This document shows positions 1-8,075 of a DNA stretch of 10,000 nt, piece by piece (positions within the stretch are counted from its first letter, which is position 1; every line of letters starts with the position of its first letter). Origin of the DNA: Actinidia chinensis (lineage: Eukaryota; Streptophyta; Magnoliopsida; Ericales; Actinidiaceae); assembly GCA_009663005.1 (NCBI GenBank), contig CM018911.1:17642735-17652734 (forward strand). Direction: 5' to 3'. Position numbers and translations under genes: made by a program. Under the pieces are notes generated by a model. It did not search any database. It was not told the DNA's origin and saw only the letters and a list, made by a program, of their open reading frames with translations.

Positions 1-149
1 GTGTGCTTATTTTTGTCTGCTTTGGTCCACTTCATGAATTACTTCTGTTTGAAGTCAACGATGTACTTGCGTATATTATTTATGGTGAAAGGAGTCTATT
101 TGACATAATGTTGTTCATTCATTACAATAACCTCCTATCATCTTCACAG
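1..149 (+). other. Probable intron (3' part) upstream of the first visible exon
   Basis: This stretch is T-rich and ends in a strong plant-type acceptor: a pyrimidine-rich run closing in TCTTCACAG at 141-149, with a plausible branch region (CATTACAATAACC) about 25 bases upstream. The frame of the following exon stays open through it, so part of it could be coding, but the composition reads as intron. No donor site can be fixed with confidence. Confidence 0.35.
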
Positions 150-653
150 GGTGAAAATTCTTCTTTTTGCTGTTTTAACGTTTCTCAAAGGCATTCACAG
201 ATCATTCGCAGTTTGTTAGGTCAAACTTTAGCAGGACGTAAACTAATTTCTTTTTACCCTCTTTTTAATTTTTTTTTTTGTTTTTTAACGATCGCAAAGG
301 TGTCTGCTAATGGTTGGCATAGTACTTGCTTTCCACAGTTCTGGAAACCGTCTTACTTGTCAATACTGTGATGTTCTTGCTATTGCAAGTTTTTATGTAT
401 TTGTGGGCTCATGTAGGCTTATTGTGGCATAGTATATATCACAAAGAAAAAATAAAATAAAAGCTTTAACCTGGCTGACTGTGAAGTATCTCCATAAATT
501 CTGTCATTTGCTCTAGGTTTACTGAGAACTTTTTATATAACCTCTCGGTCTTGGTATGATGGTTTTGTCTGAATTCTCATTGCAGGAGATGGAAGGTCTG
601 CTGATATGCTTGCTGCAGTTTACTTCGAGATGTCTGACCCCGTCCCGTTCTAG
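150..653 (+). CDS. 3' end of an unidentified plant protein-coding gene (two exons, one intron)
   Basis: I propose an exon at 150-237 and a terminal exon at 586-653, split by a GT-AG intron (238-585; GTAAAC donor, TCTCATTGCAG acceptor). The first exon reads in phase from GGT at 150 (GENSSF...) to GGA plus one C at 237. The second starts with GA, so the junction codon is CGA (Arg) and the frame is kept. The last exon reads DGRSADMLAAVYFEMSDPVP and one further Phe, then TAG at 651-653. Phase agreement across the intron and balanced, protein-like composition support it. The intron is AT-rich and holds a T-run and an AATAAAATAAAA stretch, as plant introns often do. The N-terminal part lies outside the window. 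I do not recognise the protein and assign no function. Other splice choices are possible, and the whole model could be spurious. Confidence 0.42.
238..585 (+). other. Candidate intron inside the left gene
   Basis: The interval begins GTAAACTAATTTC and ends CTCATTGCAG. It is rich in T and A, with long T runs near 269-280, unlike the exon segments beside it. Its removal joins two open segments in phase 1 and produces an Arg codon at the join. It is inferred from sequence signals only. Confidence 0.42.
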
Positions 654-1854
654 TAAATTTTTCCTTCGCCAGTTAGTATTTCTTTAGCCACAGGCCCCAA
701 TAATATCTTACTTTCTCTCTGTCATGTGGAGCTCATAACATGAGGCAATGGCACGAGTGTATTCTCTCATTCTGAGCCGTGGTATCAAGTCATATAGCAA
801 TCACTTTTCACATAAAGCTGGGAGATAGCTGTCTATTTACTACCTCCCTTAGACTTTATTGTATCGAACCTGGGATGTCATAATAGAATGCTTTGCTGGA
901 ACTTTGTCCCTTGTTTAAGACTAATATGTCTAATTTATTTTTAAGTCATGTGTGTGTGCACTTCAGTCTACACTTTGTCAATATTATGTTGTCCCAGCAC
1001 TGGATGGAAGATTCTGATGTTTCAAGTGATTCATTAACTAAAGCATAAACCCCTTTGGGCTACTTATAGCTCCCAACGTGGGCAAAGGATGCCAAGACAA
1101 GAAAAAGAGAAGGAAAAGAAACAGGGAGATCTCTACCGGACTTTATTGGACAAGAGCTCATCCCTGTGTAAGGACCCCTCCTCCCTATCTTGCTTTTTTT
1201 TTAGTTGTTTCTTATTATTAACAAGTTATACCTTAGGTTTGCTGAGTTCCCCTCTTTGGTATACCAACTATATACAATCTGTCATAAATGCTAAACTTTG
1301 CTGAAGGCAATCAGCTCCTTCATGCAGCTGTTCTCTCGTTGGCTGATGTGGATCCAACCTTATGATGGAGGATGAAAGCTCTTGTTGTGGGACAAGTAAT
1401 GATGTTGTTTGTTATTGCTACTTCAGCATCAAATGAAAAGATTTAGACTAAGGTGAGTAGATTATTTATTTATCTATATTTGCGTCATTGAACTGGTGAT
1501 TGGACGTGGAACTTTTTCCAAGCTTCCTCCTCAGCTGATATGCATGTTTCGATTGAAGTCATTAGGATCTTTCTTATTATCAAATTTCACTTGATCATTG
1601 AGCTAATCACCAAAGAAGCAAGGTTGGTGGGGGGTTTGGGGAACTAAAAGAAAAGATAAAGGTGAAAGCAATCTCAATTTTGGTGACCTTATCTTTGTTT
1701 TCTCTCAGACAAACCATTTGCTTTTCTCGTGCATGCATTGATGTCTTGCGTATTATGCTATTGGCCAGCCTTTTATCCAATGTCTGATCGTGTTGCTTAT
1801 TTCTATATTCAACCCTCCGCTCCTAGATCCTTACCGGTACCACACCTTAAGGTG
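654..1854. other. Gene flank or 3' UTR, no supported gene
   Basis: About 1.2 kb follows the proposed stop codon. I see no long conserved reading frame. Short open frames at 1089-1304 and 1729-1950 have low-complexity or T-driven translations and no family resemblance, and the second runs into the copia LTR. A few splice-like signals occur, such as TAAG/GTGAGT near 1450-1458 and a pyrimidine tract ending TTTTCTCTCAG near 1699-1709, so an untranslated multi-exon transcript cannot be excluded. A purine-rich patch (GAAAAAGAGAAGGAAAAG) lies near 1099-1118. Confidence 0.4.
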
Positions 1855-1859
1855 CAACT
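1855..1859. repeat. Possible target-site duplication, left copy (CAACT)
   Basis: The five bases just outside the left copia LTR are CAACT. Those just outside the right LTR, if that LTR ends at 8617, are CAACA. Four of five agree, which suits a 5-bp duplication after long divergence. The right LTR edge is uncertain by two bases, so this is weak. Confidence 0.3.
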
Positions 1860-1998
1860 TGATACTTTAGCTATGAACAGTCTATTCTCATTAAGCAAAA
1901 TAGAAAATACAAAATGTATATATACTAACCCTAATACAGAAGAGAAATAATAAAACTACCCTTAGAAGGCTAACAAAAATACATATATATTACATTCA
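1860..1998 (-). repeat. Copia 3' LTR
   Basis: This 139-bp LTR begins TGATACTTTAGC and ends ACATTCA on the + strand. It matches 8482-8617 almost throughout, sharing for example GAACAGTCTATTC, ACAAAATGTA, AAACTACCCTT and the run CTAACAAAA followed by TACATATATAT. Several substitutions and small indels separate the copies, so the insertion is old. It is bounded on the element side by the C-rich complement of the polypurine tract. Confidence 0.75.
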
Positions 1999-2008
1999 CC
2001 CCCTTCTC
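1999..2008 (-). other. Copia polypurine tract
   Basis: The - strand reads GAGAAGGGGG directly next to the first bases of the 3' LTR. This is the expected position and composition for the plus-strand DNA primer of an LTR retrotransposon. Confidence 0.7.
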
Positions 2009-2778
2009 AAACCAGGATGCTAGAGAGAGAGCATCGAGAGTTTGTCAAGGAGGAAAACGGAGGCGCAGCAGTAAGTAATGTGAGTTTTTGTGAAGAAGTC
2101 GAACAGCCTATAGAGTGGTGGAAACAAAAGCAAGAAAATCTGAATCAGTAAGATCATATCATAACATACAGTAGGAAAAGAACAGTCCATGAGAATGTGA
2201 CGGGCAAAAGAGCTGAATCAGAACACTAGGCTGGAGCCAATCTAAAGAACAACAGTCTGCAAAATGTGCATACCAGCATGAGGAGACTGTTCAAATTATA
2301 GAGAGCACATAGACACAAGACGTGAAAAGGAGAAGAAAAATCCAGGAGGGAGGACGCATATAATCCTCTTCAGAATGATACCATTAAGGAAAGCGTTTCT
2401 TCACATTCTAACTGATAAGTGTCCCAATGATGCACTGCAGAACAAAAATGAAAGTGCGAACAGTGGTCATTTTGGATCAGGGCAAAGTCTCCTCATAATC
2501 TATCACATACTCTTGAGAAAAGCCATGAGCACTAAGCGAGACTTTATATCGCTATAAAGAACCACAAGATTGAGTCTTCACCTTGTAAACCCATTTGCAG
2601 CCAATAAAGATTTTTGCCATACGGGAGTGTGGAGTCAACTCCAAGTTGAGTTTTTTAAGCAAGTACAGTAAGCTCATCATTCATAGCATCCAGCCAATGA
2701 GGATCGTTACAGCTTCTTGTTGAACCTGCGCTCAAAGTAATTATGATACGAGAGAGAAAACAATGATAAGTAATTATG
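2009..2778 (-). pseudogene. Copia pol remnant: reverse transcriptase and the extreme pol C-terminus
   Basis: Translated on the - strand, this holds landmarks of Ty1/copia reverse transcriptase in the right order. DPHWLDAMNDEL (about 2672-2705) matches the usual start of the RT domain. A CKWVYKVK-type motif follows near 2571-2606, then DYEET (2484-2502), a stretch like VHHWDTYQL, and a catalytic YVDD-type box at 2147-2174. After that the sequence jumps to a pol C-terminus resembling LRFLLDKLSML (about 2030-2066), just before the polypurine tract. Frameshifts and stops are scattered throughout, and the YVDD box has lost a base. Almost all of RNase H is missing: only about 110 bp separate the YVDD box from the C-terminal motif. 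The enzyme would have copied element RNA into cDNA; this copy cannot. The remnant stops at 2779, where gypsy LTR begins. Confidence 0.85.
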
Positions 2779-3100
2779 CCACACCAGCCAAATGTATTAC
2801 AATTCTTCCAAAAATACATATATATTGCGTCTCTCAAAATAGAATAATACAGCATTCCACATGCGATGCAAAACTCAGGATAACTCAGTACTTGCAAAAT
2901 CATTTTATAGCAAGGTGAGTACCTTTAAAGATTTAAACAATGCCACTTGATGTCTTAAGCAAACCATAATACATAATCATATAATGGAAAACAGAATGCA
3001 ATAAAGTATGCTTTCATTCATATCAAAATATTACTTTTGATTTTAAATCCGTGATTTCACAAAATCTTCCATGAGTTTTCAAAAGATCCCCCCCCCCATT

Positions 3101-3250
3101 GGCTTTCTCAAACGCATTATCATTCAAATTCACAATTTCTCAATTTTTGGCTTTCTCAAAAAGCAATAACCCATTCAGGATTTCTAAAATCAACAGGTTC
3201 TCAAAATTTACGGCTTTCTCTAAAAAAATAATAACATTTAGAATAACAAA
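3101..3250 (-). repeat. Short GGCTTTCTC repeats in the inverted LTR
   Basis: GGCTTTCTC appears near 3101, 3149 and 3211, each followed by an A-rich stretch. These are imperfect tandem units on the LTR side next to the 72-base array, with corresponding degenerate AAAAAG-type repeats near 5765 and 5830 in the other LTR. Confidence 0.5.
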
Positions 3251-3272
3251 CCTAGAAACGCAACTTCCCGAA

Positions 3273-3478
3273 CTTTCACCGAAGGGGAGGGCTTACCTAC
3301 CGTCGCTTAACATCCAGACTTTCACCGAAGTAAGACATTCCCTACGGATGCAATTGACATCTAGGACTTTCAATTCGGTCAATTTCTCGACTTTCACCGA
3401 AGGGAAGGCATTCCCTACCGTATCCGTTGCATCTAGGACTTTTAATTCGCGTCAACTTCTCGAAAATTTCACCGAAGG
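3273..3478 (-). repeat. Degenerate tandem repeats inside the inverted LTR
   Basis: The motif CTTTCACCGAAG recurs at 3273, 3319 and 3391, with a weaker copy at 3466. The last two intervals are 72 and 75 bases. A second shared block, CATCTAGGACTTT with AATTCG, precedes the last two copies at 3358 and 3430. The matching repeats in the other LTR lie at 5552, 5621 and 5696, so the array existed before the two LTRs diverged. Confidence 0.7.
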
Positions 3479-4290
3479 CCTAAAGACCGTACCCAAACGT
3501 ATCGTCAACTTTCCAAACCATTCCAAATTTCAGTTTCAACATATATCAATACCATTGACCCTACCGGTTTTAATGAAACAATATAATATGCATGGATATT
3601 AAACGTCATAATATGCATTATGAAATTCATTTCGAATGCATTTGTTATAATCAAAGTACATAACCATAGCCATAAATCAAATGTCGCCTTTACAATTTCT
3701 ATATAAATCAAGTTTTTTGTTCCCATTTCAATTTTCAATACTCAAAATAATGTGTCAATCGTCCTTATATAAGCTATTTCAACAACAAACCTTCCCCCAA
3801 AAAGTTAAAAAAACCCCCAACTAACTAACCCCCTTTATCTCAATTATATGGAGAAAATCCAAGAAAGGTTGAGAAGAGATATTTTCCCTCCGCTCTCATC
3901 TGATCTCTATCTTTCTATCTTTTTTCCTCTCTTTCTCGTTCTTTACACCGAACTCTCCTCATCTTTCGTTCTTCCTCTCTACCCTTCCTCTCGTTAATAA
4001 AAAAAAAAATATACATCTAAATCTATATAAATATCTTAGGGTATTGGAGTTTACTTTTTTCATTTTCTACTTTCCGGCGCCTGTCGGTGTCAGAGTCAAT
4101 TTTTTTTTAATAAAATTATACTTTAGCCCCTCCAACGGAAATTTCTTTTTAATCTTATCCCAAAGGTTCTGAATTCTTCAATTTAAACCAAGGTAACATA
4201 CCCTTGGGCCCCCTAACCCACATGTGGCCCACGTAACTTTACATGGATCCCAATTATCCTTTCCAAATTCCCAAAATATCTCTCTTATAT

Positions 4291-4741
4291 AAACAAAAGT
4301 TAAAGCCGTACAACCAAGAGGGGTGTGATCGTTTTGGGCATAATGGCAAGCTTCACCAAGTGTTATCGGACTATTTGAGATTCTAGCCGTAGTGGGTCAG
4401 GGGCTTATCAACTGCTTTGCCACCGAGATTGGCAAATGTGCATATGGGTTTCATATTTTTCATGTTGCGGAATTATGAGCCCGATCATTCACTGTTTTTT
4501 TTTTTTTGTGATTGTGGAGATCTTTATTCAATGAAGATACACATCTGAGGACGACCATTCGCGTATTGGACACGTCGTGAACAAGTTGTCTTGAGGGAAA
4601 ACCATTCCATCGGTGATGTCTTGTGGCTGCATCACGGCATGGAGAAGTTACGTGGAACCCGAGCCGAGGGTCGCGCCGAAGTATCCCATCTTTTTTAATA
4701 TATCTGGTACGTTTGTCTAATATCGTGGACGAGATTTCTTT
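4291..4741 (+). pseudogene. Ty3/gypsy pol 3' end: integrase C-terminus and chromodomain remnant
   Basis: Across shifting frames this reads like the end of a plant chromovirus polyprotein. GCDRFGHNGKL (about 4320-4352) resembles the usual GVxRFGxxGKL. Next, SPSVIGLFEIL (4354-4386) corresponds to the conserved SPRYIGPFEIL. A degraded FHVSMLRKYEPD-type stretch follows near 4455-4490. After a T run, RREQVVLRENHSIGDVLWLHH (about 4572-4635) matches the chromodomain-associated REQVLRxKxIPxVxVLWxHHG. A SHLF block ends it, followed by a decayed DEIFF-type tail before the purine tract. In the family this region helps bind DNA and steer integration to marked chromatin. Several frameshifts and stops make it non-functional. 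Its left edge overlaps the end of the inverted LTR by a few bases of ambiguity. Confidence 0.8.
4495..4507 (+). repeat. 13-base T run
   Basis: A homopolymer interrupts the pol remnant between the YEPD-like and chromodomain-like blocks. It is probably a later expansion, or the scar of a small insertion. Confidence 0.8.
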
Positions 4742-4754
4742 AAGAGGTGGGAGG
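4742..4754 (+). other. Ty3/gypsy polypurine tract
   Basis: AAGAGGTGGGAGG follows the pol remnant directly and precedes the + strand LTR. It resembles the G-rich purine tract that closes plant chromovirus internal regions and confirms the + orientation of both neighbours. Confidence 0.65.
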
Positions 4755-6387
4755 TTTTAAGTTTCAAGCTTTTTTTAAACATGTTATAGATAACTTTGGA
4801 CTTTGGTATAATTGAATAATGGGATCCATGTTAAGGTTAATGGGCCACATGTGGGTTATGGGCCCAAGTGTATGCACCTGGTTTTACATTGAAAGATTCA
4901 TAACTTTTGGTATAAGATTCAAAAGATATTTAAGTTGGAGGGGCTGAAGTATAATGTGATTAAAAAATTGACTCTGCACCGAAAGGGCAGAAAGTAAAAA
5001 GGAAAAGTAAAATAAAATAAAATACGATATTTATATAGATTTAGATGTCTATCTCCATCGCGCCGGGTAGGAGGAAGAAAGAACAGATAGCGCTTTCTGT
5101 GTAAAGAACGAGAACGAGAGGAACAAAGCTAGAAAGATAGAGATCATCTGAGAGGGAGGAAATATCTCTTCTCACCTTTTTCTTGGAAATTTTTCTTCCA
5201 TATAATTTGAGATAAGGGGGTTAGTTAGTTTGGTTTTACTTTGAGGTTTGTTTTAATAGCGTCCTATAAAGACTATTGAAACATTATTTTGAGTATTGAC
5301 TGGAATGGGGAAAAAACTTGATTTAAATTAAGAAATTGTAAGGGACATTTGATTTATGGCTATGGTTTAATGTCCTTATTATAACAAATGCAATTCGAAA
5401 TGATTTTCAATAAATGCATATTAATGACGTTATAATATCATTCTATTATATTGTTTTACATTAAAACGTAGCAAATGTAAGTGATATATGTTTGACTTGA
5501 AATTTGGACATGGTTGTGGAAGTGGACGATACTTTGGGAAGGTCTTTAGAGCCTTCGTGAAAGTCCGGAATTTGACCGAATTGAAAGTCCTAGATGGCAA
5601 CGAATACGACAGGAATCCTCCCTTCGGTGAAAGTCCGAGAAGTTGACTGAATTGAAGTCCTATATGTCAATTGAAACGGTAGGGAATGCCGTGTACCTTC
5701 GTTAAATCCGAAAGTTGCGATCCTACGTGTGTGTATTCTAATGGTTATTGCTTTTTTTTTGTTGAAAAAGTCGGGATTGATAACTTGTTTGATATGAGAA
5801 ATCCTGAATTGGGTTGTATTGCTTTTTTGAAAAAGCTGAAAATTGAGAAATTGTTGAATTTGGACAATGAAAATGTTTTTTGAGAAAAGCCCTGGAGGAT
5901 TGAAAACTCATGGAAGATTTTGTGAAATCACTGATTAAAATCAAAAGTATATTTTGATATGAAGAAAGTGATACTTTATTGCATTATGTTTTTTATTATA
6001 TGATATGTATCATGGGTTTTGCTTAAGATCTCACGTCCGTTGTTAAATCTTTACAGGTAACTCCCAATTTACTATAAAATGATTTTCAGATACCAAGGTT
6101 ATCCTGAGTCTTGAGGCATGTGGATGGGGTATTATAATATTTTTATTTTGAGAGACTCATAGATATGTATTTTTGAAGAATGTAATATTTCAGTTGGCCG
6201 GTGTTGGATTGCTATGGGTTCTTCTGGGTTTGTAATTTGGTATCTTATAGAGAGGCATGGTCCCACGGGTAGGGATTGTTTGTACTCTAATGTAATGACA
6301 ATACACTGTCATATTATTTAGTTTGACTTTTCCGTATTTGAGTTGTTTGCTTACGCGGCGGGCTTGGGGTTGACGGGCGTGATAACA
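4755..6387 (+). repeat. Ty3/gypsy LTR, full-length + strand copy
   Basis: This LTR of about 1.63 kb is bounded on the left by a polypurine tract and on the right by a primer-binding site, so both ends are fixed by context. It ends GATAACA at 6381-6387. The left terminus is decayed and does not show a clean TG. Long LTRs suit the Tekay/Del-type chromoviruses. The segment is AT-rich, with candidate TATA-like stretches such as TATTTATATAGA near 5028-5039, but no promoter can be assigned with confidence. Short open frames at 5686-5883 (+) and 5738-5944 (-) are not genes. The inverted copy at 2779-4305 is its partner. Confidence 0.8.
5552..5709 (+). repeat. Tandem repeats in the + strand LTR
   Basis: CCTTCG(G)TGAAAGTCC occurs at 5552 and 5621, and a decayed version (CCTTCGTTAAATCC) at 5696. 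The spacing is 69 and 75 bases. Each unit also carries a block like TTGACTGAATTGAAGTCC. The array mirrors 3273-3478 in the inverted LTR. Confidence 0.7.
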
Positions 6388-6411
6388 TGTTATCAGAGCT
6401 CTAGGTTCGAA
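6388..6411 (+). other. Ty3/gypsy primer-binding site (tRNA-iMet type)
   Basis: TGTTATCAGAGCTCTAGGTT and the next CGAA differ at one of the first twelve positions from the TGGTATCAGAGC that pairs with plant initiator Met tRNA. It begins directly after the LTR end ACA. Plant LTR elements start minus-strand DNA synthesis here. Confidence 0.75.
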
Positions 6412-6696
6412 TACCTATGAGCGTGGGGGGTGGTTAGCACAATTGTTTTGGTGTCTAGTCATTGAGGATAACGTGAGTGTTATACATGTGATTGAGACAC
6501 ATATACAAAACTCTAGTTCGAATACCTAAGAGTCCTTTAAGGTGTTAGACCACGTCTGTTGTTCTGAGTCTAAGTGGAATGACTAACGCAGTGTGTGCGA
6601 GTGATGTGATGAGAATAACATGAACAAATACATGATATCTTGTGATGAATTACATATGGTATGGCTAGTGTTATGACTGAATCATGAGTAATATGA
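6412..6696 (+). other. Ty3/gypsy 5' leader with a duplicated block
   Basis: This is the untranslated leader between the primer-binding site and gag. The block CTCTAGGTTCGAATACCTATGAG at 6400-6422 is repeated as CTCTAGTTCGAATACCTAAGAG near 6511-6532, about 110 bases further on. No reading frame is supported here. Confidence 0.6.
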
Positions 6697-7163
6697 TTGT
6701 CCAATTATTTTTCTTGGTTGGCATTGTGTGAATGCACCATCATCAACGCGAGAGGTTTGGGCGAGTCACTTACCAAGAGCTCGGGCGGTTCGTGTGAGCC
6801 TCGTGGGCTCGTAGAAATCCGTGATGAGGGAGATGATGTGTATCGACCAAGAGGAGTGGAGGTGATGAGGAGGGCAAGTGCTCCTGGAGGAAATATGAAG
6901 GTGCTCCACCAACGGTTTTGGGTGGCACCAGGCACCGAATTTTGCATAGTGTTCACCACCAGTGAACAAGTGGTGAGGAACACGGTGCAGACGATGCAAG
7001 TTCCGGTTAGAGCGATGGACTCTAGGGCTACTGTGGCCCATGAAGGCTTTTTTACACTTCGCCGCCTACCTTTGAGGGCACGAAACATATCACGTTAGTT
7101 GCGGAAGATTGCTTGAATAATCACAGAGCGTTAGATCGATTTGGTGATGAGGATGATATGATG

Positions 7164-7223
7164 GTGTTTTTTTTTTGATCCTATCAATTACAAGGGGATG
7201 CCCTCCACACGCCAACCCCCCCC
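7164..7223 (+). repeat. T run and C run inside the gag remnant
   Basis: A run of ten T near 7168-7177 and a run of nine C near 7217-7225 disturb the gag frame. They account for part of the lost similarity between the PPTFEGTK and YDAKFTS blocks. Confidence 0.55.
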
Positions 7224-7848
7224 CCAAAAACAACAACAATGTTGGAAGACCGTGGAGGATGGGTGGATCATAAGTGGGATGCCTTTTAAAAGTCATTTCT
7301 ATATCATATTTTACTGACACTGCAAGTGATGCACTACGATGGATTCATCCAATCTAAGTGCAGGGGAAATACGACTGTGGTCTCAGTATGATGCCAAGTT
7401 CACATCTGTCAAGGTTTGCGAGGGCCGTCCGTTTCGAAACAGAGGATAAAGGCAAACAATTTATTAGGGGACTTGAGGTCCTGCCATAAGTAACAAGAAT
7501 TGTAGGACTTTAAGATATGTGGAAATTTGATCAAAGTGTACTCACCATGGTTAGCTTTGCGTGGCCATTGAGGAGCCCCATGAATGCGCCGTATGCAGAT
7601 TGTGAATCCGAAATCTCAACGTGTAGGGGACTAGTAACCCATCTGAGGGGCGTTCTTTTAAGAAGCCAAAAGATTACTACACATTGTCAGTTCCGGTGAT
7701 GTCTCACCCGCCATTTCTTTCTTTCCTTCTCATCTGGCCAGACATCTCGGGGAGCCGAGTTGTTTTTTGGTTGTCACGAGTTTGGTCAATCGTTGTTTCG
7801 GACTGCCCACTAAGAGGGCAACTAAGTGCAGTCACAACAGGTGGAATC

Positions 7849-7866
7849 CCAGGGCAGACGCCCTGG
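7849..7866. repeat. Perfect 7-bp hairpin CCAGGGC/GCCCTGG
   Basis: CCAGGGC at 7849-7855 and GCCCTGG at 7860-7866 are exact inverted repeats around a four-base loop. They lie in the decayed zinc-knuckle region, have no T run after them, and may be chance. Confidence 0.6.
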
Positions 7867-8075
7867 ACACTCACAGGTTATATGCCACCCACTTGTTTTT
7901 CATTGTAGTCCCATACCGACAATGCACACAGATGAGCCAACACTCAAGAGTTTCAGGATCACTGCAACCTGTTCGATCAGTTCAAGCCTTGAGGCTTCAA
8001 GCAATTACATCAGACAGAACCTTCGTATCGTCCGGACCACAGGCTGTAGCTAGCAAGGTCGTCGGAGCCTCGAGG

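Larger units (their letters stand above)
2779..4305 (-). repeat. Ty3/gypsy LTR, inverted copy, truncated at its 3' end
   Basis: The reverse complement of this segment follows the + strand LTR at 4755-6387 block by block. The blocks include TGGGATCCATGT, GGGCCACATGTGGGTTA, GATATTTATATAGATTTAGATG, TTGAGATAAGGGGGTTAGTTAG, the CCTTCGGTGAAAGTCC repeats, AAAACTCATGGAAGATTTTG and TATTTTGAGAGAC. Similarity stops near 2779, which corresponds to about 6210 in the other copy, so roughly the last 180 bp of the LTR are missing. The other end, near 4305, abuts a + strand pol fragment, which is not its proper neighbour. It carries a run of ten C at 3088-3097. The open frames inside it (3099-3602 on +, 3505-3738 on -) are artefacts of LTR repeats. 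Confidence 0.8.
6697..8075 (+). pseudogene. gag: Ty3/gypsy gag remnant, reaching towards protease
   Basis: The first part stays open from 6697 to 7098 and looks like a gag N-terminus, with PRGVEVMRR and EQVVRNTVQTMQVPVRAMDS. Only part of this is likely gag; the true start is unclear and may be near 6735. At 7053-7084 the neighbouring frame gives YTSPPTFEGTK, matching the conserved (L)xPPxFxGTxDP of plant Ty3/gypsy gag, so a frameshift lies just before it. A gag-core match follows with YDAKFTS (7387-7407) and DKGKQFIRGLEVLP (7445-7486), then RIVGL and a stop. Near 7725-7830, HLGEP and CFG are followed by decayed zinc-knuckle spacing. Near 8020-8070, RTFVSSGPQAVASKVV resembles the gag-protease linker. 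The protein would coat element RNA in particles. Stops and frameshifts disable it, and it ends at copia leader DNA near 8075. Confidence 0.75.

Noticed and set aside
1729..1950. A 73-codon open frame on the + strand
   Set aside because: It runs across the boundary of the copia LTR at 1860, so about a third of it is LTR sequence, and the rest has no resemblance to a known family.
2655..2903. An 82-codon - strand open frame as a separate small gene
   Set aside because: Its C-terminal half is the start of copia reverse transcriptase (DPHWLDAMNDEL) and its N-terminal half is gypsy LTR, so it is a chance fusion across the breakpoint near 2779.
3273..3478. CRISPR-like repeat-spacer array
   Set aside because: The repeats are few and degenerate, the between-repeat sequence is itself similar, and the context is a plant LTR.
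3099..3602. A 167-codon open frame on the + strand with repeated FTEG and SRTFN motifs
   Set aside because: The periodicity comes from the tandem repeats of an LTR lying in the opposite orientation, and the partner LTR does not keep the frame. It is not a protein-coding repeat gene.
2779..6214. Large terminal inverted repeats of a DNA transposon such as a MULE or a Helitron-like element
   Set aside because: The arms are bounded by a polypurine tract and a primer-binding site in the + copy and flanked by chromovirus pol and gag, which identifies them as LTRs. No transposase is present.
6705..7088. A 127-codon open frame on the - strand, and a 91-codon one at 6766-7041
   Set aside because: Both lie opposite the gypsy gag N-terminus, share its GC-richer composition, and have no family resemblance. 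They are antisense frames of gag.
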